Shown here: positions 33,345-44,421 of the stretch, piece by piece
How the letters are laid out: the number at the start of each line of letters is the position of its first letter
Numbering within the stretch: the stretch's first letter is position 1
Assembly: GCA_950106755.1 (NCBI GenBank)
Contig: OX467086.1
Coordinates: forward strand, 21,904,001-21,968,000
Origin: Climacium dendroides
Taxonomy: Eukaryota; Streptophyta; Bryopsida; Hypnales; Climaciaceae
Direction: 5' to 3'
DNA: 64,000 bases
Program-made: the position numbers and the translations under genes
The notes under the pieces: model-generated
The model's database searches: none
Told to the model about the DNA's origin: nothing
The model's input: only the letters and a program-made list of their open reading frames with translations

Positions 33345-34272
33345 ATGTATGCATCACTCATGGATTTCAATAATTTCAAGGCCAAGCTAATTCTTCAACA
33401 TTTTGCATACATTTTTGCTCAAGGTCCAATCTCAAAGAATGTAAGTGCTACGACTAAAATTCAAAAGTTATAGACAACAAAAAATGTAAGTTAATCCCTA
33501 ATGCAAGTTGGAACTTGACATATTTGGAGAGACCATACAAGCAGAATGCAATGAAAAAACCTTGATATAGTAAACCACATTCAAATTCCTTGCCTACATT
33601 AAACATTTAGGTCCAAACTTATATTTAGTGAGTTGGATGCTACAAAGACATTCAAGATGAGACCCCCACTTGAATTGCATCAAATATTGGATACTCCTAT
33701 ATTCTACAAGCACTACTTCCAATGCTCTAATATACACAAGATGCACCAATTCTTAGATGAGTGATTTTTTCTTAGGATTTAGGGTGGTGCTATGATTGCA
33801 TTACGTTACAAGGTTTTGATGATTGGATTAGTACTCTATAGTTAAAATGCAAAATTTTGATTGCTTTACAATCTTTGGGAATTATGAATTGATTTTCTAT
33901 AGGAGGCACCTATTCTTGGTCACCTCATCATTTTGACAATGCAGGCTACTCTCTTTCCATATAGGAAGAGATGAACAATGATGAATTATAGTACAGCTCC
34001 CAACGCAGTTGTGGTACATTATGATTGGCTACAATACTCTCAATATTGCAACCAACTCTGCGTGGATTTTGCAACTAGCCCTTGGTTGGAAATAGGAATC
34101 TTTACATGACTAATATGGGTTGAACATAATCTGTAGCTAAAAAATTCATAGTAATTATATTTTGAGAAATAAAAATTTGGAAAATTATAGAAACCATCTG
34201 AATTCTATTTTTGTACACATGAACATTTCCCCTCTGAAGGAACCCGCCTTGCAGATATGTGTATTTGCTTAA

Positions 34273-34484
34273 CCTTTAAACGTTGGGCTGGTGACCATGG
34301 AAATAAGCTCTTTTGGAACCATGTGACATCATTTAGTTTGGAAAAAATCCAAAATATTCATAAGGAGTCAAACTACAGTAGAAGATTTTCCCTAATTCTG
34401 AGGATGAATAGTTGCATTTCTATCCTACACGGAGAATTCCTTGTCATCCATTGGATGCCAAATGCCTGCCTCAATGTTCAAGGG
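34273..34484 (+). mobile_element. Small TTAA-type element (S family), complete
   Basis: It is flanked by TTAA at 34269-34272 and 34485-34488. The left end is CCTTTAAACGTTGGGCTGGT. The inverted right end is CCCTTGAACATTGAGG. The 212-bp body is shared with 17031-17222, 34528-34877 and 43118-43339. Confidence 0.75.
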
Positions 34485-34527
34485 TTAAGTGAGGGTTAAT
34501 TGGTCAGAGATGAGTTGCCTCCCTTAA

Positions 34528-34877
34528 CCCTTAAACGCTGGGCTAGTGACCGTGGAAATCAGCCCTTTTGGAACCGTGTGACATCATCTATCATACTTGA
34601 TTGTTTCCCTAAACCCTCCCATGAGCCACTTCCTCTTGGCCTCCACACATCCAACCAATGAGGCTGATTGCTACCCCCAGCCTATAAAATGGAAGGCTTA
34701 GCATTTTGTTAGCCACATTTTTGTTTGAAAAAAACAAAAATATTCATTGGGAGTCAAACTACTGTAAAAGATTTCCACTTTCCACCCCTAATTCCGAGGA
34801 TGAATAGTTGCATTTCTGTCCTACACAGATGAATGTCGTTCATCGGCCCCCAAAATGTCCGCGGCGTCGTTTATGGG
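34528..34877 (+). mobile_element. Small TTAA-type element (S family) abutting the LEA-2 stop codon
   Basis: It is flanked by TTAA at 34524-34527 and 34878-34881. The left end is CCCTTAAACGCTGGGCTAGT and the inverted right end is CCCATAAACGACGCCG. Between about 34591 and 34710 it carries roughly 120 bp absent from the sister copies. This extra piece contains CCAAT (34656) and CCTATAAAATGG (34680). The right-hand TTAA includes the stop codon of the neighbouring minus-strand gene. Confidence 0.8.
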
Positions 34878-35582
34878 TTAAGCTTTGAACTTCCGGGCCT
34901 TCCTGTAGGGCGGCCTCGTGAGCTTGCACGCCTTGGACACCACCTCGGGTAAGGTCCCGGCCGATCCTGGCACCACAACAATTCTGCAGTCCACGTCCAC
35001 GTTCAACGGGAACGACGCATACTTCCCAATCTTGGCATGGATCTTCGCCTTCGCATATGCACGCAGCGGCACACTCCCATTCCGAATCGCGGCGGCCATG
35101 GAAGTGGCCGTCTCTTGGGGGAGCGTGACGTTCCGGACGTTGATTTCCGCGGCCTTGGTGGTGGTGGTGGGATTGCTTCTCTTGCCTTGGGTGAACCCGG
35201 CTATGGAGCCTTGCCCCAAGTTCTGACCCCCGTAGGAGGCGTCGATGGTGATCCAGTCGTACTTGAAGTCTATCTTGCGATTCTCGTTCGTGGCAGTGAC
35301 GTTGAATTCGAAACTGGCTTCCAGAGTGGTGGAGTTGCGCATGACCTGGATGTTGTCGATGGAGTATTTGGGGGAGTGCACAGGGCGAATTGCCAGCCAC
35401 GTGATCAACGTGAAAAGGCCAAAGAAGAGAATCAACATGGCGAGGAAAATGCAGCAAATTTTCTTGAGTTTGGATTTTACGGCTTGGGCTTCATTCCTGC
35501 CCTGATAAAGTGGAAAGACTTGGCTCTCAAGATCCTCCTTGTACGAGTCGATCCTCTGGAAAGTGCGCTTGGCCGCAGCCAT
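34878..35582 (-). CDS. LEA-2 / NDR1-HIN1-like membrane protein
   Basis: This is an intronless gene of 234 residues, the usual size for the plant LEA-2 (NHL, hydroxyproline-rich glycoprotein-like) family. These are single-pass plasma-membrane or endomembrane proteins with an extracytosolic beta-sandwich, tied to stress and defence. The N-terminal part (1-36) is cytosolic and charged. One membrane helix lies at about 39-62 (CCIFLAMLILFFGLFTLITW). The family-typical junction RPVHSPKYSIDNIQV follows. The LEA-2 domain (about 70-215) has several N-glycosylation sequons (NVTA, NVTL, NGSV) and ends with a basic tail. The start is the ATG at 35580-35582. The frame is open upstream but has no earlier ATG. 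Its stop codon lies inside the TTAA target of a small element, so the 3' untranslated region must come from element DNA. Which NHL member it is cannot be said. Confidence 0.8.
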   Translation of the reverse strand: MAAAKRTFQRIDSYKEDLESQVFPLYQGRNEAQAVKSKLKKICCIFLAMLILFFGLFTLITWLAIRPVHSPKYSIDNIQVMRNSTTLEASFEFNVTATNENRKIDFKYDWITIDASYGGQNLGQGSIAGFTQGKRSNPTTTTKAAEINVRNVTLPQETATSMAAAIRNGSVPLRAYAKAKIHAKIGKYASFPLNVDVDCRIVVVPGSAGTLPEVVSKACKLTRPPYRKARKFKA

Positions 35583-38500
35583 TGCCACAATTTTTAACCT
35601 CAGAAACAAAGTACCTTACCACTTTCCAGCAGTTGCAGCCCCCTCACAGAAAAAAAAAATTCCCTGCTAGTTCTTTGGTTACAGTTTGAATGAGCAGCAC
35701 ATGAAATCGTAATTTTTAACCTCTAACAGGAGTGTCAAAATCGCAGCTGCATAAGAAGGTAATTTCAAAATCTCCTTCCAGAACTATGCAAGGAGGAAGC
35801 TATCGAGCTGTTGTGCCCAAATTTGCTAACGAACCTCCAAACCATGCGGTCAGAATTGGAAAGTCTCGCATACTTCCTAATCACACCCAACTCTTCTAAA
35901 ACGGCACGCGCGAGTAGCAATTTCAGTGCAAATTAGTTCAGTTTTCAAACTGGAGTTGCAGCGGTGCATTTCACTTGTCTACTTCTTGGTCATAAACCCA
36001 ATTGCAAGATCAAGCTCGACGTACGTACGTATGGCACCCAACGAAAAATGAATAAATTTTGTAACCCCAACAAAAAATGCCCAGACAGACGGGCTATTTC
36101 AATTCCTGACAGTCCTGAGACACCTGCACCTGGCCCTCGTGCATTGATGTCGCAGATGTACGTGATAGGCTAGCTGTGTCGCCCTGATGATTGAGGAAAG
36201 GCCGGATACATGATAATGCTTGATGCAGGTCACAGCTCGATGTGTTGGATCAATGTCAGGTTCAGTTTGTATTGAAGAAGCGGAAGAAGCTGATTCATGA
36301 TCTGCGAGCTGGGTCGTGTGTACCTGTCAAGGCTTTCAGAAATGCTTTTGACTCGCTCGCTCGACGGGTAACGTACGTGGAAATGATGATCATAATAACA
36401 GGGGGTGTGAGTGTCTGTGTGTGGAAAGGGGCTTGCAATTGCGACATTGAAATGGGACGGGCAGGACTGGTACAATGCTGTACTGTACAATACGGGATTC
36501 AATTGGCATTGGTGACGCTCTGTGCAACGACCGGTGACCATTCAAAATTGCCAGCCCATGAATCCGACTATGGATTCATACCTCGTTGAATCCGCTGTGT
36601 TGCGAAGGTGCCCCTTGATGAGGATTGAGAGTACACAAGTGTGGACCACATTGAATGGGTTTTTATTTCAATTCTTTACAGCAAACTTCTAAATTAGAGC
36701 GCCTTGCCAAATTTACATAATTCTCAAATTAGCGGGAGTTAGTATTTTTGGGCGTATACATCAACCATATACCAATGTGATCTATATCAGATGGTCTTCA
36801 TTGCAATATTATGGTGGAAGTCGTTGGTGGTGTTTTTTTAGGGTTTGGGGTTTAGCAAATTATATCTTGCATACCACTAGATCTACAGCTTCTATTAATA
36901 TCCTGTTATTACTCTAGTGGCGATGCCTACGTATAAGTTAGTATTGTAGACGTATTAGATTCCCAGGTTTTGTCCGGGTTTTATTTTTGCCCTGTTGAAA
37001 CATGGCTGGCCATGTGCAGGTGAGGGTGAACATGTTAGTTTGTACTTCGTGCGGTACAGTTCAAGCATCTTCAGCCCTGAGGCAAAGTGATTGTGACCTG
37101 GTATAATCGATGGGGAATCTTTCTGAACTAATCTATGAATTTAAGGATTGACCATTCAAGTGTGAAGTTAGTACGATACGTTTTCATGATTGTTGCTTGT
37201 GGCAGGGTATTTATTTGGTAATGCATTCAAAACAGATGATTGAAGTTCTCATCCTCTTGGAATCCACCGTTTGGATTGTTGGGTTCAATTTTTTGGTCAT
37301 TCGCAGTGCGGAGTTTCATGATTTTCACCTACGGTTACATTTCTGAAAAATAATGTTCATTTTTTTTTCCCTGCACTACATTCTCTAGCCCGAAGTCACT
37401 TCTTCCCTCGTTTCTTTTCTGTCTCAAAATGCAAAGGATTATGGGATGTAAGGGATTAAAAAATGAGAGCTTTCCGACACTCAATAATGCTTTGTCAGAG
37501 AAATTTGATCGGTTCAAGGTCGTGATCGTGCCTTACCAGGCACCAGCAATGTGAACCCAGGCAGAATTGTCGGCTCTCCCCGAAGTGGTCTGGTAGTTGG
37601 AAATCACACACATGGCTAGCTGATGGTCTACATCTCCACCTTCACAGCCGCCGTCTAGTCGATCTTCCCTACAACTCCCCAATAGCTGTGTGCATGAAAA
37701 AAATGGATCTGAAAAGTCCGACCTCGAGCTGCTACAGTACCACCTCTTCAATTCAAAGTCCCCGACGGCAACTAGCTTTCCTTCAACGTCAACGTTGATA
37801 CATTTAGAAGCACGTTGCAAGTGCAGCAGCAGACTCGATCGATCGGCAAGTCGTCAATGTGGGATTCTGACGTATTGTTAGTAGTAATGGACTTGTAGTT
37901 TCATTAAGAAATCGGAGTGAAGGAATTCTGAGTACCGTATCTGTATTTTTTTGTATTTTTTTGTACGCACGACAACCATGGCACGGTTGGCACCAGCTTC
38001 AACCTAGCTAGGCAGTGGCACGTACAGTTCATCAACATACTTGTAATTGAATTTGCTTTCACACAAACACGCACGCAACGACGCACTATTTTGAATTGAA
38101 GTAGTATGTCTGTTGACCAATAAATATTCTGTGATTGGTTTGTTACTCTGTCAGTGTTACAGCACATTGACAATGTAATTGAATTGACTTCATGCAAATT
38201 CACACGAAAAGGCAACCTTCAATAAGTTATATATACGTTACGTCTATATAATCGATCAGTCTATGTTGTATACCGTATACAATATACATACAAGATTGTA
38301 TGTCCAGCTCCCTCCTTTGAAAAACGTGAAAATTCACGCGCTCGCTCTCAAGTCTCCTCCCTCGATCCATCGAATCCATTGCAGCATCTTCCACTATATG
38401 AACCCTAGTCCAACTCCTGGACACAGAGACCCGGGTTTCCTGAAACCAACAAGGTGCCTTACCCGGGTTTCTTAAAGAATTAATTTAAATCCAATTCGCA

Positions 38501-39306
38501 AAGCCCAATATTAATTGACTCAACACTTGGGGAATCCGATGCAGTCTATGTGATTGCAAACACACTATACATATTTCGGGTCGAGAACAAATTGTGAACT
38601 CAATGCTGGTCAATGGCGCTGGAACTCTCTGAATTAGGACTGATCGAGGTTGCAGTTTTCTGTGGGAAGCTCGCGGCGACAGGTAGGATCTGGAGTCTAA
38701 CCATGAAGAAATTCCAGTGAAGGCAACTAAGGAGGAAGGAAAGAACGGGATGCCCTCGGAGTTTGCGCCATTCAGGTCGAATTCCTCGTTCTCTTCTTCG
38801 GCCTGTTTGCGTTGCTCACATGGAAAGCGCTTCACCCTGCACTCGACCAAATACTACCTACATTATGAACCTTAACCCAACGCCCAACACCCTCCAACAC
38901 CCTAAAACCCTGAACCCTGAACCCCTGAAATCCTAAAACCCCTAAATCAACTAGCGGACTCCACCCTCGCAGCGAACTTATCATTCAATATCACTGCCAG
39001 GAACGAGCATCGCAAATGGTATGTCTGGATCACTACGGACACCTGCTACAACGGTCAGATCGAACTTCGGCAGGGGCACCATCGCCGGGTTCAAATTGTA
39101 CTGTGAAGGCTCTCCAGACCTTTTTTTAAGAAAGCCCGGAGGTTCAAAGTGTACTCTAACAGGCCCTTCAAGTGATCACTTACCGTCATTGAGAATTCTG
39201 TGCTTAGAACTACTGGATTTTCGATAGGGGTGTCACAATTCACGGTTTCCAGCAATGAGTTTGCTGCTTGATGTTTGTTTCCAAATCTGGCCTGTGTGAT
39301 TATCAC
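35583..39306. other. Spacer between the LEA-2 gene and PEX11, first part
   Basis: The first part (35583-36600) should hold the LEA-2 leader and promoter. No clear TATA box was found. The rest looks single-copy, with a loose CCCTAAA-like tract at 38898-38948. Several frames of 60-120 codons occur (for example the minus-strand 38485-38850) with no recognisable domain. No MITE ends were seen here, unlike the flanking regions. Confidence 0.35.
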
Positions 39307-39368
39307 GGATCCAATATTTTTATCATATGATCCGTGATCATATGAGTCCGTCTAAAAATATTGGATCC
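39307..39368. repeat. Hairpin with perfect 16-bp arms
   Basis: GGATCCAATATTTTTA (39307-39322) is the exact reverse complement of 39353-39368. A second short inverted pair (ATCATATGA words) lies in the loop. It could be a tiny foldback element or a structured transcript end. Confidence 0.6.
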
Positions 39369-40961
39369 CTCGTAAAGCTTGAATTGTCCCTCGAAGGAAC
39401 TTGAGGCCACATTGCTCAATTATGGCCTCCTTTCATGGAGCGCAAGCCTTGCACTCTGACCCCCTTAGTAGCATTTGCTCGACACAATTGTTGCATAATT
39501 ATTCTCAACTTGCATGAGCTGTTGAGTTGATTCACATCTTAATTGATGTGTAAATAATAAGGGTGTCGGAGCAATTTGATACCCAAGTGTAAGCAAGGCT
39601 CTAGCTTCCATTGATGATCTTGACTGCTAGTAGTTCGCTCAGTGTAGATGGTCAAATTCGAGAAATTGGCGAGATTCAGAGCTCTGAGTTATGGGACTGG
39701 TACAGATCTGAGGTTGCAGACGGGTGCAAGTCTCTTGAAATTTTCCATTTAACGATTTTGGCCACAGGCATTGGTATATTTGTTGATGCACACCTTTGCT
39801 GAGGTACGTATGTAATAAGGATGTCAGGCCTTGAAAAAATCCTGTTCCATGATTTGTAGGTTCGTTACCAAAATGTGGTGCAGCACGCTAGAGCCATTAT
39901 CTTGCGCACATCACAACCGCTACTGGGGGACCGCAGATCGACAGACGCTGTCATAAAATCCATCAGCTGTTCTCAGCTTAGTGATCCATGACCTCCCGAA
40001 TTGACATTGCATAAGAAGCACATTTGATAAAAATTTGATCTCAAGAGAGCTTGGCTATTGAACCAAAAATGATCCCTGCACAACTCAAATCCTGATCTTC
40101 CAAAAATTACACACCTACGTATTAATTAGTACCGAGTAACATGCTTGTAACAGTGGCACAAACAGTATCCTCTACCTTAACGGATGCACGTGATTGAAAT
40201 CGTTACAAATCAAGCAAGTGTTAGAATCTATACGAACGTTTTTCTCAGCTTATTCCAAAACCAAATACATAGATTGAATTCCAATATGAAGTCGAACTGC
40301 CAATTCATGAAGTTAACACGATCACCCTTCAAATTGTCAATCGACGCCACCTCTCTAGAAAAATACCAGATGAAGGATAGACATCACTGCCGGTCCTTGG
40401 TCTTATTGAGTTTCAGATCTTGATACATTGGAGTTCAAGGAGACTGTCGTTGAACTTGCTACTGACCAATCGCAACATTAACAAAATAGGAACTCTACAG
40501 ACCCCAAGCAGTACTTATGATGATGTAGTTCCAAGATCAAGTAAGGAACTAGTTACCATAGTCACCTAAAAGATGAGAGATGATGCAAACCTTGACGCCC
40601 AAGTCAATACCGTGTCATTAGCCAAGTGAAAGAGATAGACAAGTTTAGCAATTGCCCCACTCTAAACACATGCACTCACACTCTGAAATGCCTCAAATTC
40701 AACAAAGACTGAAACTATCTGTTATTATCAATAACTTCTAGCGACATTTATACAGTTGAAGTAGCTAAAGTTTACCATCACAAAACAAATCTGAAACGTA
40801 CAAAACTTCACCGATTGTCGGCAGAGGATGTTCTATTACCCTCGAAATTCTGTAAACCACTGCTCAACTCCCTATTAATCAATACGTATCAATTGTCGTA
40901 GAAGCGACCTAACAACATCTACTTATAACTCTTTAGCACTTTTGCCACTTCATAACTCTTT

Positions 40962-41084
40962 AGCATACAGCATCCAAACAACAAAATCTTTGGTGCATTG
41001 CAATGCGCTTTCATTTGCCAACAAGAGCATATAAAAATATGAGCAGACTAATAAGAGGAAATACGCTCAAGTGGCGATTTTGGG
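40962..41084. mobile_element. MITE family T2, copy 3 (right half), overlapping the PEX11 3' end
   Basis: It aligns with 10730-10860. Shared stretches are GCATACAGCATCCAAA, TTTGCCAACAAGAGCATAT and CAGACTAATAA, ending in AAGTGGCGATTTTGGG where copy 2 has AAGTGGCGGTTTTGGG. No left half was found. The final 18 bases (41067-41084) encode the last five residues and stop codon of the minus-strand PEX11 gene. Confidence 0.6.
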
Positions 41085-41783
41085 CTTAGACTCCGGCCAC
41101 ACCTGGTACCACCCCGCCCAAGCCGAGGCAAGTCCACTCAGCCCCAATGTCACAGTATGCGACACAAACGGATTCGGATCCACAACAGCCAAAGCAATAA
41201 AAAGATCCGATGTCTTGGCAACGATGGACATTACCGACATGACTCTCTGCACCTTGATAGCCGCAATTCTAGCCTTCAAGACCTTCATCTCCTTGGAATC
41301 CACTTCAACCTTCTCCATTTCCTGCTTCAACGCCATCTCCGTCTTCATGCCGCGTTTGATCAGAATGACGTCCATGGTGATGAAGAAGATGTACCACACG
41401 CTTTCCCCGAACGCCGAGATGTACATGGTGCGCTGTGCGACTTCGGCGTCAAGCACGCCCATCTTGGACAGCCAGGTGAAATGGTCGAAAAACCAGTATA
41501 CCATCTCCCCGCCCGTGCCGATGATGGTGAGCAGCTGGATGGTGAGGTCCGGAAACTTCGCAGTGCGAAGGGAATTGAAACCAGCCAAGGATCGCCCCGT
41601 GCGAAAGGCTTTGCGGCTCATGCCTGCCGCGACCTCGAGGTTCTTGTAACGGGATGCGAGGGCGGAGTTTTGACGCTCAAAGTTGTAGTGGCCAAGCTTG
41701 CCGATGTATTGGAGAGTCTTCACCACCTTGTCAATGCCGTCACGCTTCGCTAGGAAGAGGACGAGTTTGTCGAGCGTGTCCAT
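41067..41783 (-). CDS. PEX11: Peroxisomal membrane protein PEX11 (peroxisome proliferation)
   Basis: This intronless gene encodes 238 residues, the normal length for plant PEX11 proteins, which elongate peroxisome membranes before division. The N-terminal region MDTLDKLVLFLAKRDGIDKV with KTLQYIGKL is typical of the plant PEX11C/D/E group. An amphipathic membrane-bending helix is expected at roughly 50-90 (RYKNLEVAAGMSRKAFRTGR). Hydrophobic segments lie near 80-100, 125-145 and 195-225. A charged linker at about 145-175 is followed by VMSIVAKTSDLFIALA, a conserved C-terminal region. The tail SKPKIAT is lysine-bearing like that of the plant C/D/E members. The last five codons and the stop lie in sequence that matches the end of a T2 MITE. 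The start ATG (41781-41783) is the first residue of the conserved N-terminus. Confidence 0.88.
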   Translation of the reverse strand: MDTLDKLVLFLAKRDGIDKVVKTLQYIGKLGHYNFERQNSALASRYKNLEVAAGMSRKAFRTGRSLAGFNSLRTAKFPDLTIQLLTIIGTGGEMVYWFFDHFTWLSKMGVLDAEVAQRTMYISAFGESVWYIFFITMDVILIKRGMKTEMALKQEMEKVEVDSKEMKVLKARIAAIKVQRVMSVMSIVAKTSDLFIALAVVDPNPFVSHTVTLGLSGLASAWAGWYQVWPESKPKIAT

Positions 41784-41799
41784 CGTGAACTAATCTTGA

Positions 41800-42160
41800 A
41801 CCCTAATTCAAGCTCCCTTACCCCAAGACGCAACCAATTCGGGAAGCAATTGCTTCACTCAGCTTCACTCACAACGAAAATCACCAGCTCCATACAAAAC
41901 ATAAAAATTTCATGCCACAGTACAAATTCACATCCAAATTCACGTAAAATCGCAACCTCGACAGCCCGGACTCAACTCCGAAACAATTGAAACTCGAAAT
42001 TCAAGCGGGAGCTTCATGAGCGTGGGGATGCAAGCTCCCTACACACCAAGATGCAACGAATCCAGCCACCCAATTGATTCTCTCACTCACTCAACAATGA
42101 GCAACAGCTAAAACACAGAATTCATGACGAATTCTCGTCCAAACAACTAACTAAAGCTTC
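41800..42160 (-). repeat. Duplicated segment in the PEX11 leader
   Basis: Two diverged units (about 41808-41950 and 42022-42150) share AAGCTCCCT, CCAAGA(C/T)GCAACGAATT-like, TCACTCA and CGAAT blocks. They lie directly upstream of the PEX11 start and so are probably transcribed in its leader or leader intron. Confidence 0.45.
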
Positions 42161-42534
42161 CAATCTCAACATCCCCGAGAGAGAACTCTAAGCCATTGCA
42201 ACTAGTTCGTGAGCTTCAAGAGCTTCGGGAAGCGAATTCTGCCTCGTCTGTAAGGTTGTGTGTCTTGAAAAAATGGCCAATTCTTCGCCGCATTGCGAGC
42301 TGTGCATCAGTGTGGTGGTGGTCTAGAAGGGAATTCAGAATCTCCGTCGTTGTGGAGGTGGGTGCCGTGCCTTGCAAACAAGTGAGAGGAATTTTCCATG
42401 GTGGAAGGCCCGGCGGGGAAGACTGTGAAGACTTGCGGACCCCAAGCCGGCCATCTCAGCAGAATGGATATGGCTGACATGGCCCCTGGGTATTGGGTAG
42501 AAGGCAGGACTGCCACATGGGCTGGTCAAAGGGA

Positions 42535-42568
42535 CACGTGGCAGTCCAGATGGGTCTTTTCCCACGTG
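42535..42568. promoter_or_regulatory. Pair of G-box (CACGTG) motifs upstream of PEX11
   Basis: GACACGTGGC (CACGTG at 42535-42540) and CCCACGTGGA (42563-42568) lie 28 bp apart, about 760 bp before the PEX11 start. CACGTGGC is the core of ABA-response and light-response G-boxes. The role is inferred from position and motif only. Confidence 0.4.
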
Positions 42569-42831
42569 GAGCCTGCCAGTGCAATCTGCAGTGGTGATGA
42601 ACAAGGGTTTTATTTTTTGTTTTTTTTCATCATTTTCAGCTTTGCTTGCTTTAATTGACACAGAAAATCAGGCCATTTCTGAAATTGCAGTGGTGAAATA
42701 TGGGCTACAAATGATTATTTTCAACAGTACTTCACCAATATTCTGACTTGAAAATTCACTGACTTGAAAATTCACTGACTTGATTTTGGCAAATGATTGA
42801 ACATGAAAAAAATCAAACTCTCCTCTTATCT

Positions 42832-42880
42832 TTGGAAATTGTCCATGTGTTTCAAAAAATAAAATAAAATGAAATAAAAC
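42832..42880 (+). repeat. A-tailed 3' motif, copy near PEX11
   Basis: TTTGGAAATTGTCCATGTGT then TTCAAAAAATAAAATAAAAT matches the 12727 copy over 24 bp and ends in an A-rich tail. Just upstream, CACTGACTTGAAAATT is tandemly duplicated (42742-42783). Confidence 0.55.
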
Positions 42881-43117
42881 AAAACCCTTAAGTTTGTGAC
42901 ACAATGCAAATCGAAATGTAAGGTGAAATGTAAGGCTCAATTAAAAGCCAAAAAAAAGGGAAATTTTGGTATTATCATTCGAGTTCTTTACATAGTCATT
43001 CTACAATACTTGAGCAACTAGCAAACTAAAATTCTCAAGTCTATTACAAATGAAAAACTCCCAAACACCTTTTTAATATAATTATGTAAGTGGGTCAACC
43101 CTTCATCCTGTATTTAA

Positions 43118-43339
43118 CCCTAAAGGGACAAACGGGGGACCTTGGAAATCATCCTTTTTCATTACTGTGTGAATTATTGGTTTAAGGAATAGCAGAAGGA
43201 CTCATTGGAAGTCAAACTATTATAGAAGACTTCCCTTTTTTATAATAAAATTTTGAGGATGAATTGTTGCACTTCTGTCTTACTAAAAGGATTCCCTGTC
43301 ATCTATTAGATGCCAAATGTTCATGTCGACGTTTAAGGG
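43118..43339 (+). mobile_element. Small TTAA-type element (S family), complete
   Basis: It is flanked by TTAA at 43114-43117 and 43340-43343. The left end is CCCTAAAGGGACAAACGGGG. The inverted right end is CCCTTAAACGTCGACATG. The 222-bp body keeps GGAGTCAAACTA-type and GAGGATGAATTGTTGCA-type blocks. Confidence 0.75.
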
Positions 43340-43859
43340 TTAAACCTTCTCTACGTGATGCAATGTAATTCAATGTGTAATTTTTTATGTGACGTTAGAG
43401 AAATGCTATACTAATATTTTTAGTTTTTAGTAACTTCTTTGCACATGATAAGCCGATGAATCATTTCATTCCATAATGCTTAGTATTTCAACAAATACTT
43501 GTGATAATATATATTTAAAAAATTCTCAAAAAATCAAAAGTCCAAAACAATTGTAGAAATGACGCCAAAGACATAGTGTCTGATGGGTGATTTTCTCTAT
43601 TAGTATAGAAACAAGGAATGCACCTCTTGGTTGAAAAATTGAATCATATTTGAGTGAGTACCCATCATTGAGGCAATGTCCTTCAATTCCATGGTTAATA
43701 AAGCAAATTGCATTCTTTAAAAATGAAAGTTAATTAAAATATGACCACAAGTTTAGATCGCTAATCCAAACTTGTTGCTATAGATGCTCTATTTTCTAAT
43801 GAAAATATCGTACATACATTGATGGAAAGTGTATGTGCTAGGTATTATACATATGCAAA

Positions 43860-44421
43860 CAAGGGGAGGTCACTCTATAGGGATTTTGTGTACCATGTGA
43901 GACGAAGTGATTTTTTGACCCCCAATTTACTTTGGAATATACTATAATTTCAACCTATAATTATGAACTTTGATTAATAATGACTATAGATTTCTATTGC
44001 CAAAAATTACCAATTCAAATGACATTTAAAATGACTATTATAATAGGTTGAAAAATGAACTAAAATGGCATGTTTTTCAACTCAAACATTTATAGAGAAT
44101 ACATTTAGATGACCATTGCATCAATATTCAAGAAAAATAAACTTTCAATACAGAGTTATTTTTAGGATTTTTTTGTTCATTTTTTAATAATTTTTTATGA
44201 AGTAAGTAAGGGTCCAAAGTTATTTTTAGCTCTACAGTGTATCTTTTTTCTTAAAAAATTTATAAATAATTATTATCAATTTAAAAATATCAATAATTCA
44301 AAATACAAATTTTCAAAGTAGAAAAATCTATTGATTTTTTTAAAAATTTTATGAAGTAAGTAAGGGTCCAAAATCTTCGCTTCATATGGGTTGTATAAAT
44401 GCATAGAGTGACTTCCCCTTG
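43860..44421. mobile_element. Non-autonomous hAT-like element with 8-bp target duplication
   Basis: The inverted ends CAAGGGGAGGTCACTCTAT and CAAGGGGAAGTCACTCTAT are nearly identical. Alignment continues for about 60 bp to a shared GACCC. The element is flanked on both sides by the 8-bp direct repeat TATGCAAA (43852-43859 and 44422-44429). CA(A)GGG ends with an 8-bp duplication are hallmarks of the hAT superfamily. An internal direct repeat GAAGTAAGTAAGGGTCCAAA (44200 and 44353) is notable. It has no coding capacity. Confidence 0.75.

Noticed and set aside
35037..35597. Plus-strand 186-codon frame over the LEA-2 gene
   Set aside because: It is antisense to a recognisable membrane-anchored LEA-2 protein.
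39081..39110. GGGTTCAAATT resembling a tRNA T-arm
   Set aside because: No matching acceptor, D or anticodon arms can be drawn around it.
41071..41753. Plus-strand frames of 192-198 codons over PEX11
   Set aside because: They are antisense to a convincing PEX11 protein.
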